Source: an uncultured Anaerotruncus sp. (lineage in GTDB: Bacteria > Bacillota > Clostridia > Oscillospirales > CAG-272). Taken from it: a DNA stretch of 32,421 nt. The stretch spans positions 1-32,421 of the forward strand of contig CAJLZE010000018.1 in assembly GCA_905210995.1 (NCBI GenBank), written 5' to 3'. Shown piece after piece: positions 1 through 7,673 of this stretch. The first letter of the stretch is position 1, and every line of letters begins with the position of its first letter. The notes under the pieces are model-generated. The model saw only the letters and a program-made list of their open reading frames with translations, was not told where the DNA came from and ran no database searches. Made by a program: the position numbers and the translations under genes.

Positions 1-214
1 TGGGTTTCACCTAAGGTCGCCCTTCACATACTTTTATGCTTGGTTTTCGTGAGATACGATCAAAGCCTATTCCTTTATTATCAAGGCTCCCGAATTTTCC
101 CGCAGCTCATACACAATATCATCACGGCATCCCCTGTCGGATCGGGGAATGGACCTGTCGCGTCCGCAAAATCACGAAAACAGGACGGAGATCGGGCAAA
201 GGAACACCGTCAGC

Positions 215-688
215 TCAGTGCCCCGCCAGGTCACAGAGATCGCTGTCGGGATGATGACTGACATAAAAGAAGACAGATATATACTCATCACTGCCGTCAA
301 TAGCGGTGTCATAGCTGAGCTTGCGATGTTCAAGGCACTCCGAACGGATCTCGCTTTCATCGGGTACGCAGTAGTCCACATACTCAAACTGTTCATCAAG
401 TTCTGCGATCAGCAGGTCTATATCCTTGACCGAATCGATACGGACCAATGCCGCGCCGAAATAATTTATGCCGTTCCCGTTTCCGTTAAGCTTGCCGTAA
501 ACGCTCTTGGTTTCGACCACCTTCGCGCCCGTCTCGGATATCGTGCGGGAAAATTCTCTGACCATGGATCTGAGTATCTTGGCGTTTCTGTTCACTCCGA
601 TATATCCGGCGGAATACGCAGCCCACGTGCCTATCGCAAGTGCAAGCAGAATGACAGCGATAATAATAATGCTCCACAGCTTTTTCAT
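215..688 (-). CDS. Small membrane-anchored protein of unknown function
   Basis: I do not recognise the family. The ATG at 688 starts a 157-residue protein and has an AAGGGAG ribosome binding site about 10 bases upstream; an in-frame start further upstream lacks this. Residues 1-25 form one hydrophobic segment after MKKLW, either a signal anchor or an uncleaved signal peptide. The rest is soluble, mildly acidic and probably extracytoplasmic. It is the last of three minus-strand genes with gaps of 70-96 bases that may share the promoter at 2387-2415. The C-terminus ends abruptly in a His/Asp/Cys-rich tail. Positions 1-214 beyond it hold no convincing gene, so a small frameshift or a 3' truncation is possible. 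The function is open. Confidence 0.6.
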   Translation of the reverse strand: MKKLWSIIIIAVILLALAIGTWAAYSAGYIGVNRNAKILRSMVREFSRTISETGAKVVETKSVYGKLNGNGNGINYFGAALVRIDSVKDIDLLIAELDEQFEYVDYCVPDESEIRSECLEHRKLSYDTAIDGSDEYISVFFYVSHHPDSDLCDLAGH

Positions 689-783
689 GTCAAGCTTACT
701 CCCTTTCTCATTTGCAAAAGATAACACCATGCCGCGATGTTCTTAACGCGGTCAAAGTCGTCATACCGCGATCCCGCACGTTG

Positions 784-1317
784 TTATAAGCCGGGGATTG
801 CAAATCTGAAATAGCATATCGCCATGATCAAGGTCACGGCAGAAACGATAACGCCAGCCGTAACCGTCAAAGCGATTTTTTTCGCCTTTGTTTTTCCCGA
901 GAATACGGCAAGCAGGATACTGCCGCAGATAAGGCACACGAGCCATGCTATCGGGAACAGGATAACAGATATATCCGCACTCATGGACGCCTCCGACCGT
1001 ATAAACATCGCAACGGAGGCATCAAACAGCAATGCTGCCGCCGCAGAAAGGCATATCGCGGTCACTCTTCCGCCTTTATGCGCGATATTCGGCTCTGACG
1101 GGATCGACAGCATCGCCAAAAGCCACAACACGGAAGAAATAACGCCGAGTGCCGCGGCAACAAACAGAACGCCGAATATACCCATCGTCATGGCAGCTCC
1201 GATCGGTTCCTCGCCGGAGCCGTCGTATACGATCCATGCTGCGGCGCACAAAACCATGAGCGCCACCCACAGAGCCAGATGTACCGCAGATACGATCACC
1301 GCAATTTTCTTCTTCAT
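784..1317 (-). CDS. Multi-pass membrane protein of unknown function
   Basis: This 177-residue protein is almost entirely hydrophobic. About five membrane helices are visible, near residues 6-30, 42-69, 84-106, 113-139 and 147-171, separated by short charged loops (DGSGEEP, HKGGR, SGKTKAKK). The start at 1317 is chosen because an AGGAG site lies 8 bases upstream and the protein then begins MKKKIAV, a normal membrane-protein N-terminus; the longer reading lacks such a site. I see no catalytic motif or recognisable family. It sits between two other unknown genes on the same strand, so a shared transcript is likely. A role in the envelope is inferred only from topology. Confidence 0.65.
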   Translation of the reverse strand: MKKKIAVIVSAVHLALWVALMVLCAAAWIVYDGSGEEPIGAAMTMGIFGVLFVAAALGVISSVLWLLAMLSIPSEPNIAHKGGRVTAICLSAAAALLFDASVAMFIRSEASMSADISVILFPIAWLVCLICGSILLAVFSGKTKAKKIALTVTAGVIVSAVTLIMAICYFRFAIPGL

Positions 1318-1386
1318 CGTTTTTCTCCTAAGCTTGTGTAGATGACCCCGTATCACGGCACACCATCTTTTATGTCCGAGGCAGCC

Positions 1387-2187
1387 CTATCTCCGCGGGC
1401 AGTCTCGCGCAAACGCGAACTTCTGCTCATCGGAAAGGGCATCCCAAGTCGTGAAAACAGTGAGGAACTCATCAGCCCGCACAATGTTGCACTTATCTAT
1501 GACGTGCAGGTGCTTAAGAAATTCGGCAATTATCGCCTTTTTCTCGTTTGCGGTTATGCTGTGAAACCGACTTTCGGGCAAGATCACAAATGCCGCCGGG
1601 CGATCGTAGCGTTGGCTCCAGCCGTAATAAACATTGCCGCAAACAGCTATCACCTCGGGCAGAGCATTGAAGTTTTTCATTTCACGGCTCAGATAGTGCC
1701 ACAAAGCAAGACTGTCAAAAGACTCGGCCGATATATAGCACTTGTCTGTCGCGGGACCGGCGGGGCGGATGACCTTACTCATGTCACACTTGCCTTTTAC
1801 GCTTTTATTCCAACCGTAATATCTTGTCTCTTCCGGTGAATAAAAGCGCGGATAATCGATCTGCTCTCCGTTTGCAGCCACCGCATTTTTAAAGATACGC
1901 AGAATGTCGTCGTTGTACCGCTTTATGAGGTCGTCGGGATTACCGAACCCGCGCAGATACATGTTTATAAAAAGCAGGTTGACAAGACGGGCGTTTGCCG
2001 GGTCGATCACATGCGTGGCGCAAGACGGATCACCGAAAAGAACCTCCTGCCCCGAATCACAATAACAGGCGACGATATCAATGCCGAGCTGTTTTTTTAC
2101 CTCCGCCATAAAATCGAGAGCCACTTGAGAATGCTCTGCTTCTCCCCAATTTACGATCTGAACTATATCGGTCTTTGTCAATTCCAT
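1387..2187 (-). CDS. Hypothetical soluble protein, first gene of an unknown trio
   Basis: A 266-residue protein without signal peptide or membrane segment. It starts at ATG 2187 with a purine-rich GAGAGGAAG stretch upstream. I do not recognise a family. Composition is mixed alpha/beta, with several Cys (for example CYCDSG near residues 41-46, an ATHVID segment, and CGNVYYGW near 182-189) and many aromatic residues. It is the first gene after a consensus sigma-A promoter (2387-2415) and a ~190-nt leader with three strong hairpins, so its expression may be controlled in the leader. Two membrane-associated genes follow downstream. No function can be given. Confidence 0.65.
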   Translation of the reverse strand: MELTKTDIVQIVNWGEAEHSQVALDFMAEVKKQLGIDIVACYCDSGQEVLFGDPSCATHVIDPANARLVNLLFINMYLRGFGNPDDLIKRYNDDILRIFKNAVAANGEQIDYPRFYSPEETRYYGWNKSVKGKCDMSKVIRPAGPATDKCYISAESFDSLALWHYLSREMKNFNALPEVIAVCGNVYYGWSQRYDRPAAFVILPESRFHSITANEKKAIIAEFLKHLHVIDKCNIVRADEFLTVFTTWDALSDEQKFAFARDCPRR

Positions 2188-2380
2188 AACTTCGGTCTTC
2201 CTCTCGTCTCAAAATCGCTTACTTTAAGTCAATCTCATTTGCAGCAAACATCGCCATACCGTGCCGTGACCGAAAGATGCCATGTCTCCGCCTGTTTTAA
2301 ATCATGCCCTCGGCATTACAGGCGGAATGCTGCCGCAGGTGAGACAGCCGGCAGACGGGAAGGAAGCATCTTCCTCCGTT
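2188..2380 (-). ncRNA. Hairpin-rich 5' leader of the unknown operon
   Basis: Between the predicted transcription start (~2380) and the ATG at 2187 lie about 190 untranslated bases with three consecutive perfect hairpins. They are AGGAAG/CTTCCT (2361-2366 with 2370-2375), CTGCCG/CGGCAG (2330-2335 with 2349-2354), and an 8-bp stem CCGCCTGT/ACAGGCGG (2288-2295 with 2318-2325) enclosing a 5-bp stem ATGCC/GGCAT (304-308 and 312-316 of the 2000s). I could not match it to the T-box, SAM, TPP, lysine, purine, cobalamin or c-di-GMP consensus. No U-tract follows the hairpins, so it is not simply a terminator. It may be a cis-regulatory RNA; this is inference. Confidence 0.4.
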
Positions 2381-2386
2381 GTGAAC

Positions 2387-2415
2387 AGTATAGCACGCGT
2401 ATGATCGTTTGTCAA
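2387..2415 (-). promoter_or_regulatory. Sigma-A promoter of the 2187-215 gene trio
   Basis: On the minus strand a perfect -35 TTGACA (2410-2415) and a -10 TATACT (2387-2392) are separated by exactly 17 bases. AT-rich sequence lies upstream of the -35. Transcription would begin near 2380 and run toward the gene starting at 2187. Confidence 0.8.
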
Positions 2416-2610
2416 CAGGTTTTTATCGAAATACGGCAAAAAAATATTCTTTTTCATTCGGATGCGGCGTGGACTGAATGAAGCGCAATATAAGGTATAA
2501 AAAATTCAGAAAAAGCCATTCGTTTGCATTATAGCAGATTTTTCATGACACGTAAATATATTTTCGAGATTTATATCTGATTTTTACCTCAATGTGAGGA
2601 TATCATCGAC

Positions 2611-2669
2611 AAAACGACCTTTTCCGCGCGCCGGGCTGCTGCCCGGCGGCATTCGGAAAAGGTCGTTTT
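2611..2669 (-). terminator. Intrinsic terminator after the Eis-like gene
   Basis: A perfect 16-bp inverted repeat, AAAACGACCTTTTCCG (2611-2626) and CGGAAAAGGTCGTTTT (2654-2669), encloses a GC-rich inner hairpin GCCGGGC/GCCCGGC. On the minus strand the stem ends in TTTT about 45 bases after the stop codon at 2713. The A/T ends make it usable in either direction. Between it and the promoter at 2415 lies only AT-rich sequence, where I see no gene. Confidence 0.8.
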
Positions 2670-2712
2670 CGTTTATTTGCCGTTATTTTGCTTTTTTGTC
2701 CCGTATTCGGTC

Positions 2713-3885
2713 TTACACCGCGTCGGCGGAGTAAATGTATATCGGCAGCGGGAGCCACAGGCGGGCAAAGGCGGGCAGGCGGTCACGCTCGGGGCAGAGC
2801 GGCGCAAACAGCACGTTCATTGCCGTGAGGTGGTCATATTCCGCGTCGGGCGCCTTATCGGTGCGCGCGACCGAGGTCTCTCCGTCCTTTACGCTCACGG
2901 TGATGTTCTCATCCCTCGCTCTGCCGTGAATGAGCAGAGTCAGCTCGCCGTCGGGCAGCGGTGCGCCGGCGATCGCAGCCTTAAGACGCATGAACGCGCC
3001 GACGGTGCGCTCGTAATTCAGCACCGAGAAGGATTTTTCGGGAGACACGCTGTACCACTCGCAAATGCGGCAGAGCTTTTCGGCATATCCGGGCAGGAAG
3101 GGCGGCAGATTGACGGTGAGCTTGCCGCGTCCCACAGCGTCGAACAGCGCAACGGTGAACTCGGCAATGCGGCTCTCGTCGGCAACGACGAGCTCGCTCA
3201 CGTTCTCGCCGTTCACGACGGCATATCCGGTGCACACATCGTCAGCCACGCCGTACCATACCGACGCGCCCCACGAGGTGAGGATATCGTAAAGTCTTTC
3301 GCGCTTTCTTATGCCGTAGAAAGGCAGAGTTTTTGAAAGCGTAAAGATATGGTCGAGCGCCGTGGCGTCGGCATTGCTTATCTTGCGAACAGCCATTGCG
3401 TGTGTGCGCGGATAGCCGAAGGTGTGGCGCATATTGTCGGAATTGAAGCTGAGAGAAAGGCTCTCCCCTGCCTTATCGTATGAAAAATAATTGTATCTCT
3501 GACGTCTGCCGCCGAGAGTGGAAAAGTCGATTCCGTCGCGTATCATGTCGTCAACGGCTTCGTTCATGAGCTTGCGCATATATCCGTGCGAGCGCGCATA
3601 CGGATGCACGGCTACGTTCCCTATGCCGCGGGTGCGCAGCACCTCGCCGGCGACCGACACGTCAAGATCGAACGCGCCGACGGCTGCCTTCAGTTTGCCG
3701 TCATCGACCGCAACGTAGGAATTGCCGGCGGGGTCATCTTCGGGGCGGTAGAGCTTGGGCAGCAGCTTTTTGAAGTCGCTCGAGTTTCCGTTGAAGCCGA
3801 AAACATAGTTGATGAAGTCCATATAATCGTCGTAAAGTCCGGCATATCCCTTGCCGTAATAGATATTTTTGTCAAGTTCGCTCAT
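2713..3885 (-). CDS. Eis-like GNAT-family N-acetyltransferase
   Basis: A cytoplasmic protein of 390 residues. The N-terminal half is a GNAT acetyltransferase fold; the segment GIGNVAVHPYARSHGYMRKLM (about residues 87-107) is the typical beta4/motif A region that holds the acetyl-CoA pyrophosphate. The length and C-terminal half, a second GNAT-like domain followed by an SCP2-like beta domain (the last ~100 residues, including ELTLLIHGRARDENITVSV), match the Eis family. Eis proteins acetylate amines, including aminoglycosides in some members, but the substrate here cannot be read from sequence. ATG 3885 has AAGGGAG 8 bases upstream. The gene is monocistronic with its own terminator at 2611-2669. 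The AT-rich nuclease-like gene lies upstream on the same strand. Confidence 0.8.
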   Translation of the reverse strand: MSELDKNIYYGKGYAGLYDDYMDFINYVFGFNGNSSDFKKLLPKLYRPEDDPAGNSYVAVDDGKLKAAVGAFDLDVSVAGEVLRTRGIGNVAVHPYARSHGYMRKLMNEAVDDMIRDGIDFSTLGGRRQRYNYFSYDKAGESLSLSFNSDNMRHTFGYPRTHAMAVRKISNADATALDHIFTLSKTLPFYGIRKRERLYDILTSWGASVWYGVADDVCTGYAVVNGENVSELVVADESRIAEFTVALFDAVGRGKLTVNLPPFLPGYAEKLCRICEWYSVSPEKSFSVLNYERTVGAFMRLKAAIAGAPLPDGELTLLIHGRARDENITVSVKDGETSVARTDKAPDAEYDHLTAMNVLFAPLCPERDRLPAFARLWLPLPIYIYSADAV

Positions 3886-3992
3886 TGTTTAATCTCCCTT
3901 TTGCATAAGTTTAATAATCTTTTGATTAGTGCTTAATTTCACGGTATGCTTGTTCAGCATCTTATGCGGTCGAACATATTTTTTTATTCTGC

Positions 3993-5135
3993 TCAGTCGC
4001 AGACCGCCTTCTTCATTTGTTTGCAAATATCAACGGCATCTTTTAAATCGTCCAAATCAAATATTTTGATAATTCTCCTTTCCGCCGTTATATACTTATA
4101 TACAGAATACATATCTATAACAAACATATAGTTCTTTTCAAAGTCATATTCTTTTTGATTTCGACCATCTGCCAAGATAACATAATCAGCATAAACATAC
4201 TGATTTAGTTGAGAAATTAGGTCTCTTTCTAATTCTATGTTTAACTTCACCTCAAACAAAATCTTTTTGCCGCAGAATTCTATGATATTATCAACACGCG
4301 CAAACGGAGTTGACGGAGAAAAGCACTGGCACTCCCGATAGCACTTTTTCCCGGATAACACCTTGAGAAAATAATCAACATAATACGATCGGAAATCTGC
4401 CTCCAGCAAAAATCTTTTTCGACGTGCTCTGTTAATAGTCAAAAAGTTATCAATATTTGTTTTGAAAAGAGCATCATCTCCAATTTTATCATTTAGAAAA
4501 TAGTCCGGAAGATATCTATTTTTTGAAACAATAATATTTTTTAACTTTTCATACTCTTTTGACGGTAATTGAGTAGTGGCACTTTGACGAGAAACAAGTA
4601 TAAAAGAGTTGAATTCAGAGATATCTATCGGAACATTCAATAAGCAAATATCACACACCTTTGCATATATGCGTCCGGACCAGTGACGGGGATAATCATC
4701 GGAATTATCATATTCCGGAGGACTGTCTATTCGACCGATGGCGAATATTTTGCCGCCATACTTTGAGTATAGTGTTCGTGCCCTTTTTAGCCATTCAAAT
4801 ATGAGATCTTTGTTATGTGTTTCATCGTCTATGTTTTTAGCTGCTGTTTCTAATTTTCTAATCCATTGTATTGCTGTCTTTGCATGAAAAAACAATACTA
4901 TATCATCAATCGCGCTGCTGCGAGGTACCGTCCAAATCACATATCCGTTTTCAGACTCATTTATTATATCTTCAACATTATAGTGCTCGTTTTGGTAAAT
5001 AAATGTTTCAAGCTCGTTTATACTTTTGGGGAAACTTATATTATTGATGTGTGCGCTAACATATTTATGCTGTGTGTTATCATTTGGTATATAATCAGTG
5101 TTCATATTGTCTATCACAGCAAGCGATGTACTCAT
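3993..5135 (-). CDS. Probable PD-(D/E)XK nuclease with EVE/PUA-like N-terminal region
   Basis: A 380-residue protein encoded in sequence much richer in A/T than everything around it, with A/T-ending codons, which suggests recent transfer. The C-terminal part carries the layout of a PD-(D/E)XK nuclease: a helix with Glu245 (LLEADFRSYYVDYFL), Asp282 in ARVDNIIEF, the strand ILFEVKLN with Glu295-x-Lys297, and a following helix with Gln309/Gln312 (ISQLNQY). Residues ~65-200 (GYVIWTVPRS, DDIVLFFHAKTA, HWSGRIYAKVCDICLLNVPIDI, FILVSRQSAT) resemble EVE/PUA-like modified-base-binding domains; this is weaker. EVE plus nuclease would fit a modification-dependent restriction enzyme, which is inference. 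There is no methyltransferase or helicase next to it. ATG 5135 has AAGGGAG 8-10 bases upstream. Confidence 0.6.
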   Translation of the reverse strand: MSTSLAVIDNMNTDYIPNDNTQHKYVSAHINNISFPKSINELETFIYQNEHYNVEDIINESENGYVIWTVPRSSAIDDIVLFFHAKTAIQWIRKLETAAKNIDDETHNKDLIFEWLKRARTLYSKYGGKIFAIGRIDSPPEYDNSDDYPRHWSGRIYAKVCDICLLNVPIDISEFNSFILVSRQSATTQLPSKEYEKLKNIIVSKNRYLPDYFLNDKIGDDALFKTNIDNFLTINRARRKRFLLEADFRSYYVDYFLKVLSGKKCYRECQCFSPSTPFARVDNIIEFCGKKILFEVKLNIELERDLISQLNQYVYADYVILADGRNQKEYDFEKNYMFVIDMYSVYKYITAERRIIKIFDLDDLKDAVDICKQMKKAVCD

Positions 5136-5211
5136 AGCGCAAGCTCTCCCTTACATAACATTCCACACAATACATCAACGGAAATAACTATACAAGTCTG
5201 AAATGCAATAA

Positions 5212-6163
5212 TTATATTATATCCATCGTCATTTTACGCGCGGGACGGCAGAGGCAGACCGTCGCGTCTGGGTATACGGCTCGCACAGACACCTCAGCCG
5301 CTGCGGCGTCCTTCTCATCCGCAAACAGCGCAAACACGGAGGGACCGCTGCCGCTCAGCAGCGCGTATCCGCCGTGACTGCGGCAGATATCCGCTATCGC
5401 GTTGGCGCCGAGCGTCTCGGCGTATGAAAGCGCACCGAAGGCGTTGTAGAGCCGCGCGCCCACGCGGTCAAGGTCGCCGCTCCTCAGCGCGGCAAGCATC
5501 CTGTATGCCCGGCGCGGCAGAAAAGCGTCGTCTCCCTCCCTTGTGCGGTCGATCTCGCGGTATGCCTCGGGCGTGAGCACGCCCTCGCCGCGCTTGGCTA
5601 TAAGGATATGGCAGTCGGGCATCGGCGCGCCTGGCGCACAGACATTCCAGCGCATCGGCATGATTGCGGCACGCATTCATGGCCGGGAGCACGGTGTCAC
5701 GGGCGTAGGCGGCGCGTGCCAGCGCCGTGCCGCCGTCAAGGCAGAATGGCACATCGGCGCCGAGACGCGCGGCAAGCGCGTGCAGCTTTTTATCGTCAAG
5801 CACGCCGTCGTATATCGCATTCAGCGCATAAAGCACTGCGGCACCGTCGGTGCTGCCGCCCGCAAGCCCCGCTGCTATCGGGATGCGCTTTTCTATCACT
5901 ATATCCGCGCGCGGCTCGCTGCCGCTTTCCGCAAAGAAAAGCGCCGCGGCGCGGTAGGCTATGTTCCTTTCGTCGGTATAAAGCCCGCCGCATTCCAGGC
6001 GTATCCCCTCGGGGACCTCTTCTCCCGCGCACACGGTAACGGTATCGCAGAGAGTCACCGACTGCATCACACTTTCGATGTCGTGATATCCGTCGGCGCG
6101 CCGCGCGCCGACCTCAAGGAACAGATTTATTTTTGCATTTGCATTTATTCTGATTTTTTTCAT
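5212..6163 (-). pseudogene. ispE: ispE, CDP-ME kinase, interrupted by an apparent 58-bp insertion
   Basis: IspE phosphorylates 4-diphosphocytidyl-2-C-methyl-D-erythritol in the MEP isoprenoid pathway. The first part (ATG 6163 to about 5681) shows AKINLFLEVGARRADGYH and the GHMP-kinase ATP loop IPIAAGLAGGSTDGAAVL. The second part continues in another frame from about 5622 to the stop at 5212, with MPDCHILIAKRGEGVLTPEAY and the third GHMP motif LLSGSGPSVFALF. Neither frame alone encodes the whole protein. Removing 5623-5680 (58 bases) joins ...DTVLPA to MPDCHILIAK and gives 297 residues, the normal length and the expected junction for the family. The gene is therefore disrupted by an insertion, unless the assembly is wrong here. 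It has its own promoter (6204-6232). Because the pathway is normally essential, a sequencing or assembly error must be considered. Confidence 0.8.
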
Positions 6164-6184
6164 CTGCCGAACTCTTGTTTTTAC

Positions 6185-6199
6185 TGTCCCGCAGGGACA
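6185..6199 (-). promoter_or_regulatory. Inverted repeat at the ispE transcription start
   Basis: TGTCCC-GCA-GGGACA is a perfect 6-bp inverted repeat lying at the predicted transcription start of ispE. It could be an operator or the first hairpin of the transcript. Nothing else supports a function. Confidence 0.3.
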
Positions 6200-6203
6200 A
6201 TTA

Positions 6204-6232
6204 ATAATACCATATTCCGCCCGCTTTTTCAA
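6204..6232 (-). promoter_or_regulatory. Promoter of ispE
   Basis: On the minus strand TTGAAA (6227-6232), a 17-base spacer and TATTAT (6204-6209) are preceded by an extended -10 TG. Transcription would start near 6197, about 35 bases before the ATG at 6163. Confidence 0.7.
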
Positions 6233-6255
6233 GTGGCAAACACAAAAAAGAAAAC

Positions 6256-6301
6256 AAAACACGGCAGAGACCGCCCGCACGGGTCGTCTCTGCCGTGTTT
6301 T
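6256..6301 (-). terminator. Intrinsic terminator of prs
   Basis: A 16-bp perfect stem, AAAACACGGCAGAGAC (6256-6271) paired with GTCTCTGCCGTGTTTT (6286-6301), begins only six bases after the prs stop. On the minus strand it ends in TTTTGTTTTC. It separates prs from the ispE promoter. Confidence 0.85.
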
Positions 6302-6306
6302 ATATA

Positions 6307-7458
6307 TTATTTGGAACCTTCCGCGCCGAAAATACTGAGCTGCTGTGCTCTTCTTTCGGCGTTGTATTTATCGAGCAGCGCGTGGATCTTCTTAACGGGG
6401 TCAAGGATGAGGCTTATCGACTCGTCGTGATTCAGCGTATCGATGATGTAGGATACATACTTGCACATATTGACCTCGACGTACCACGGACGCGTCTTTA
6501 TATCCGGGTCGGTGTAGATGAGGTTGGTGGTGAACACCTTGTCGAACAGACCTTCCTCATACGCGCGGTCAAAGCCTTCAAGTCCGTTTGTGAAAAGTCC
6601 GAAGGTTGCAAAGCTGAATATGCGCTTTGCACCGCGGCTCTTTATCTGACGTGCAACGTCAAAGAAGGATTCGCCCGAGGAGATCATATCGTCAACGATG
6701 ATGACATCCATGCCGGTGAGGTCTCTGCCGAGGTACTCGTGAGCAACTATGGGGTTGCGACCGCCGACTATGCGCGAATAATCGCGGCGCTTGTAGAACA
6801 TACCCACGTCAAGACCGAGAACAGACGAAAAATACATGCATCTGCCCATCGCGCCCTCGTCGGGCGAAATGATGATGAGCTTGTCGTTTTCGAATTCGAT
6901 ATCGGGGACCACGCGCACGAGCGCCTTGGTCATCTGATATGTCGGGCGGTAGTTGTCAAAGCCCATAAACGGTACCGCATTCTGCACGCGGTCGTCATGC
7001 GCATCAAAAGTGATAAGGTTGCGCACGCCGATGGTCTCAAGCTCGCGCAGCATCATTGCACAGTCAAGTGACTCACGCGAGGCGCGCTTGTGCTGTCTGC
7101 CCTCATAGAGCATGGGCATTATGACCGAAATGCGTCTTGCCTTTCCCTCGACCGCACCGACGATACGCTTAAGGTCGGCATAATGGTCGTCGGGGCTTTT
7201 TTCGTGAGCCTTACCGCGCATTTTATAGGTAACGCCGTAGTTGAACATATCGCAGATGATGTAAAGGTCAAGCCCGCGAACCGAACGGGTGACAAGTCCC
7301 TTTGCTTCTCCGCTGCCGAAACGGGGACACTCCGCACCGACCAGAAAGCTCTCTCTGCTTCCGCGCCATTCTCTGATGTAATTATCGACCTGCGCGGTAA
7401 AGCCCTCGCAGCCCTCCATCCCGATGATACCGAGTTCTCCGTATAGAATATCCTTCAT
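6307..7458 (-). CDS. prs: Ribose-phosphate pyrophosphokinase (PRPP synthetase)
   Basis: Makes 5-phosphoribosyl-1-pyrophosphate from ribose-5-phosphate and ATP for purine, pyrimidine, NAD, His and Trp synthesis. The PRPP-binding loop VIIVDDMISSGES is clear. The N-terminal half carries RRISVIMPMLYEGRQHKR and the metal/ribose-5-phosphate region LITFDAHDDRVQN. At 383 residues it is longer than the ~315-residue classical enzyme and matches the long form found in many Clostridia. I start it at ATG 7458 (MKDILYGELG), with GGGGG 6 bases upstream; an in-frame TTG at 7485 would add nine residues and is less likely. It has its own promoter (7528-7556) and terminator (6256-6301), so it is a single-gene unit. 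Confidence 0.92.
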   Translation of the reverse strand: MKDILYGELGIIGMEGCEGFTAQVDNYIREWRGSRESFLVGAECPRFGSGEAKGLVTRSVRGLDLYIICDMFNYGVTYKMRGKAHEKSPDDHYADLKRIVGAVEGKARRISVIMPMLYEGRQHKRASRESLDCAMMLRELETIGVRNLITFDAHDDRVQNAVPFMGFDNYRPTYQMTKALVRVVPDIEFENDKLIIISPDEGAMGRCMYFSSVLGLDVGMFYKRRDYSRIVGGRNPIVAHEYLGRDLTGMDVIIVDDMISSGESFFDVARQIKSRGAKRIFSFATFGLFTNGLEGFDRAYEEGLFDKVFTTNLIYTDPDIKTRPWYVEVNMCKYVSYIIDTLNHDESISLILDPVKKIHALLDKYNAERRAQQLSIFGAEGSK

Positions 7459-7527
7459 ACATCCCCCACAAATTTGTTTATTCAATTACAGAGCAGACCT
7501 TTCCGAGCCTGCAACACATACATATTA

Positions 7528-7556
7528 ATTATAGCATAATTCCCGCCGGTTAGCAA
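7528..7556 (-). promoter_or_regulatory. Promoter of prs
   Basis: On the minus strand TTGCTA (7551-7556), 17 bases, then TATAAT (7528-7533) with an extended -10 TG one base before it. The start site would be near 7521, about 60 bases before the ATG. Confidence 0.75.
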
Positions 7557-7673
7557 TATATTTTGCGTCTGTTATTGCGGCAAAAGGAATTTTTCGTCGA
7601 ATTTCCGAACGCGGGGCGCGGGGCGGCGCCGTTATTTGTCATAATAACAAGCGCGCGCCGCGCTGCGCCGCCG

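Noticed and set aside
2011..2481. 156-codon plus-strand reading frame
   Set aside because: It overlaps the start of the hypothetical gene, its leader and its promoter in antisense, and has no supporting ribosome binding site.
5543..6430. 295-codon plus-strand frame opposite ispE
   Set aside because: Antisense shadow with no family features; the opposite strand carries GHMP-kinase motifs on both sides of the break.
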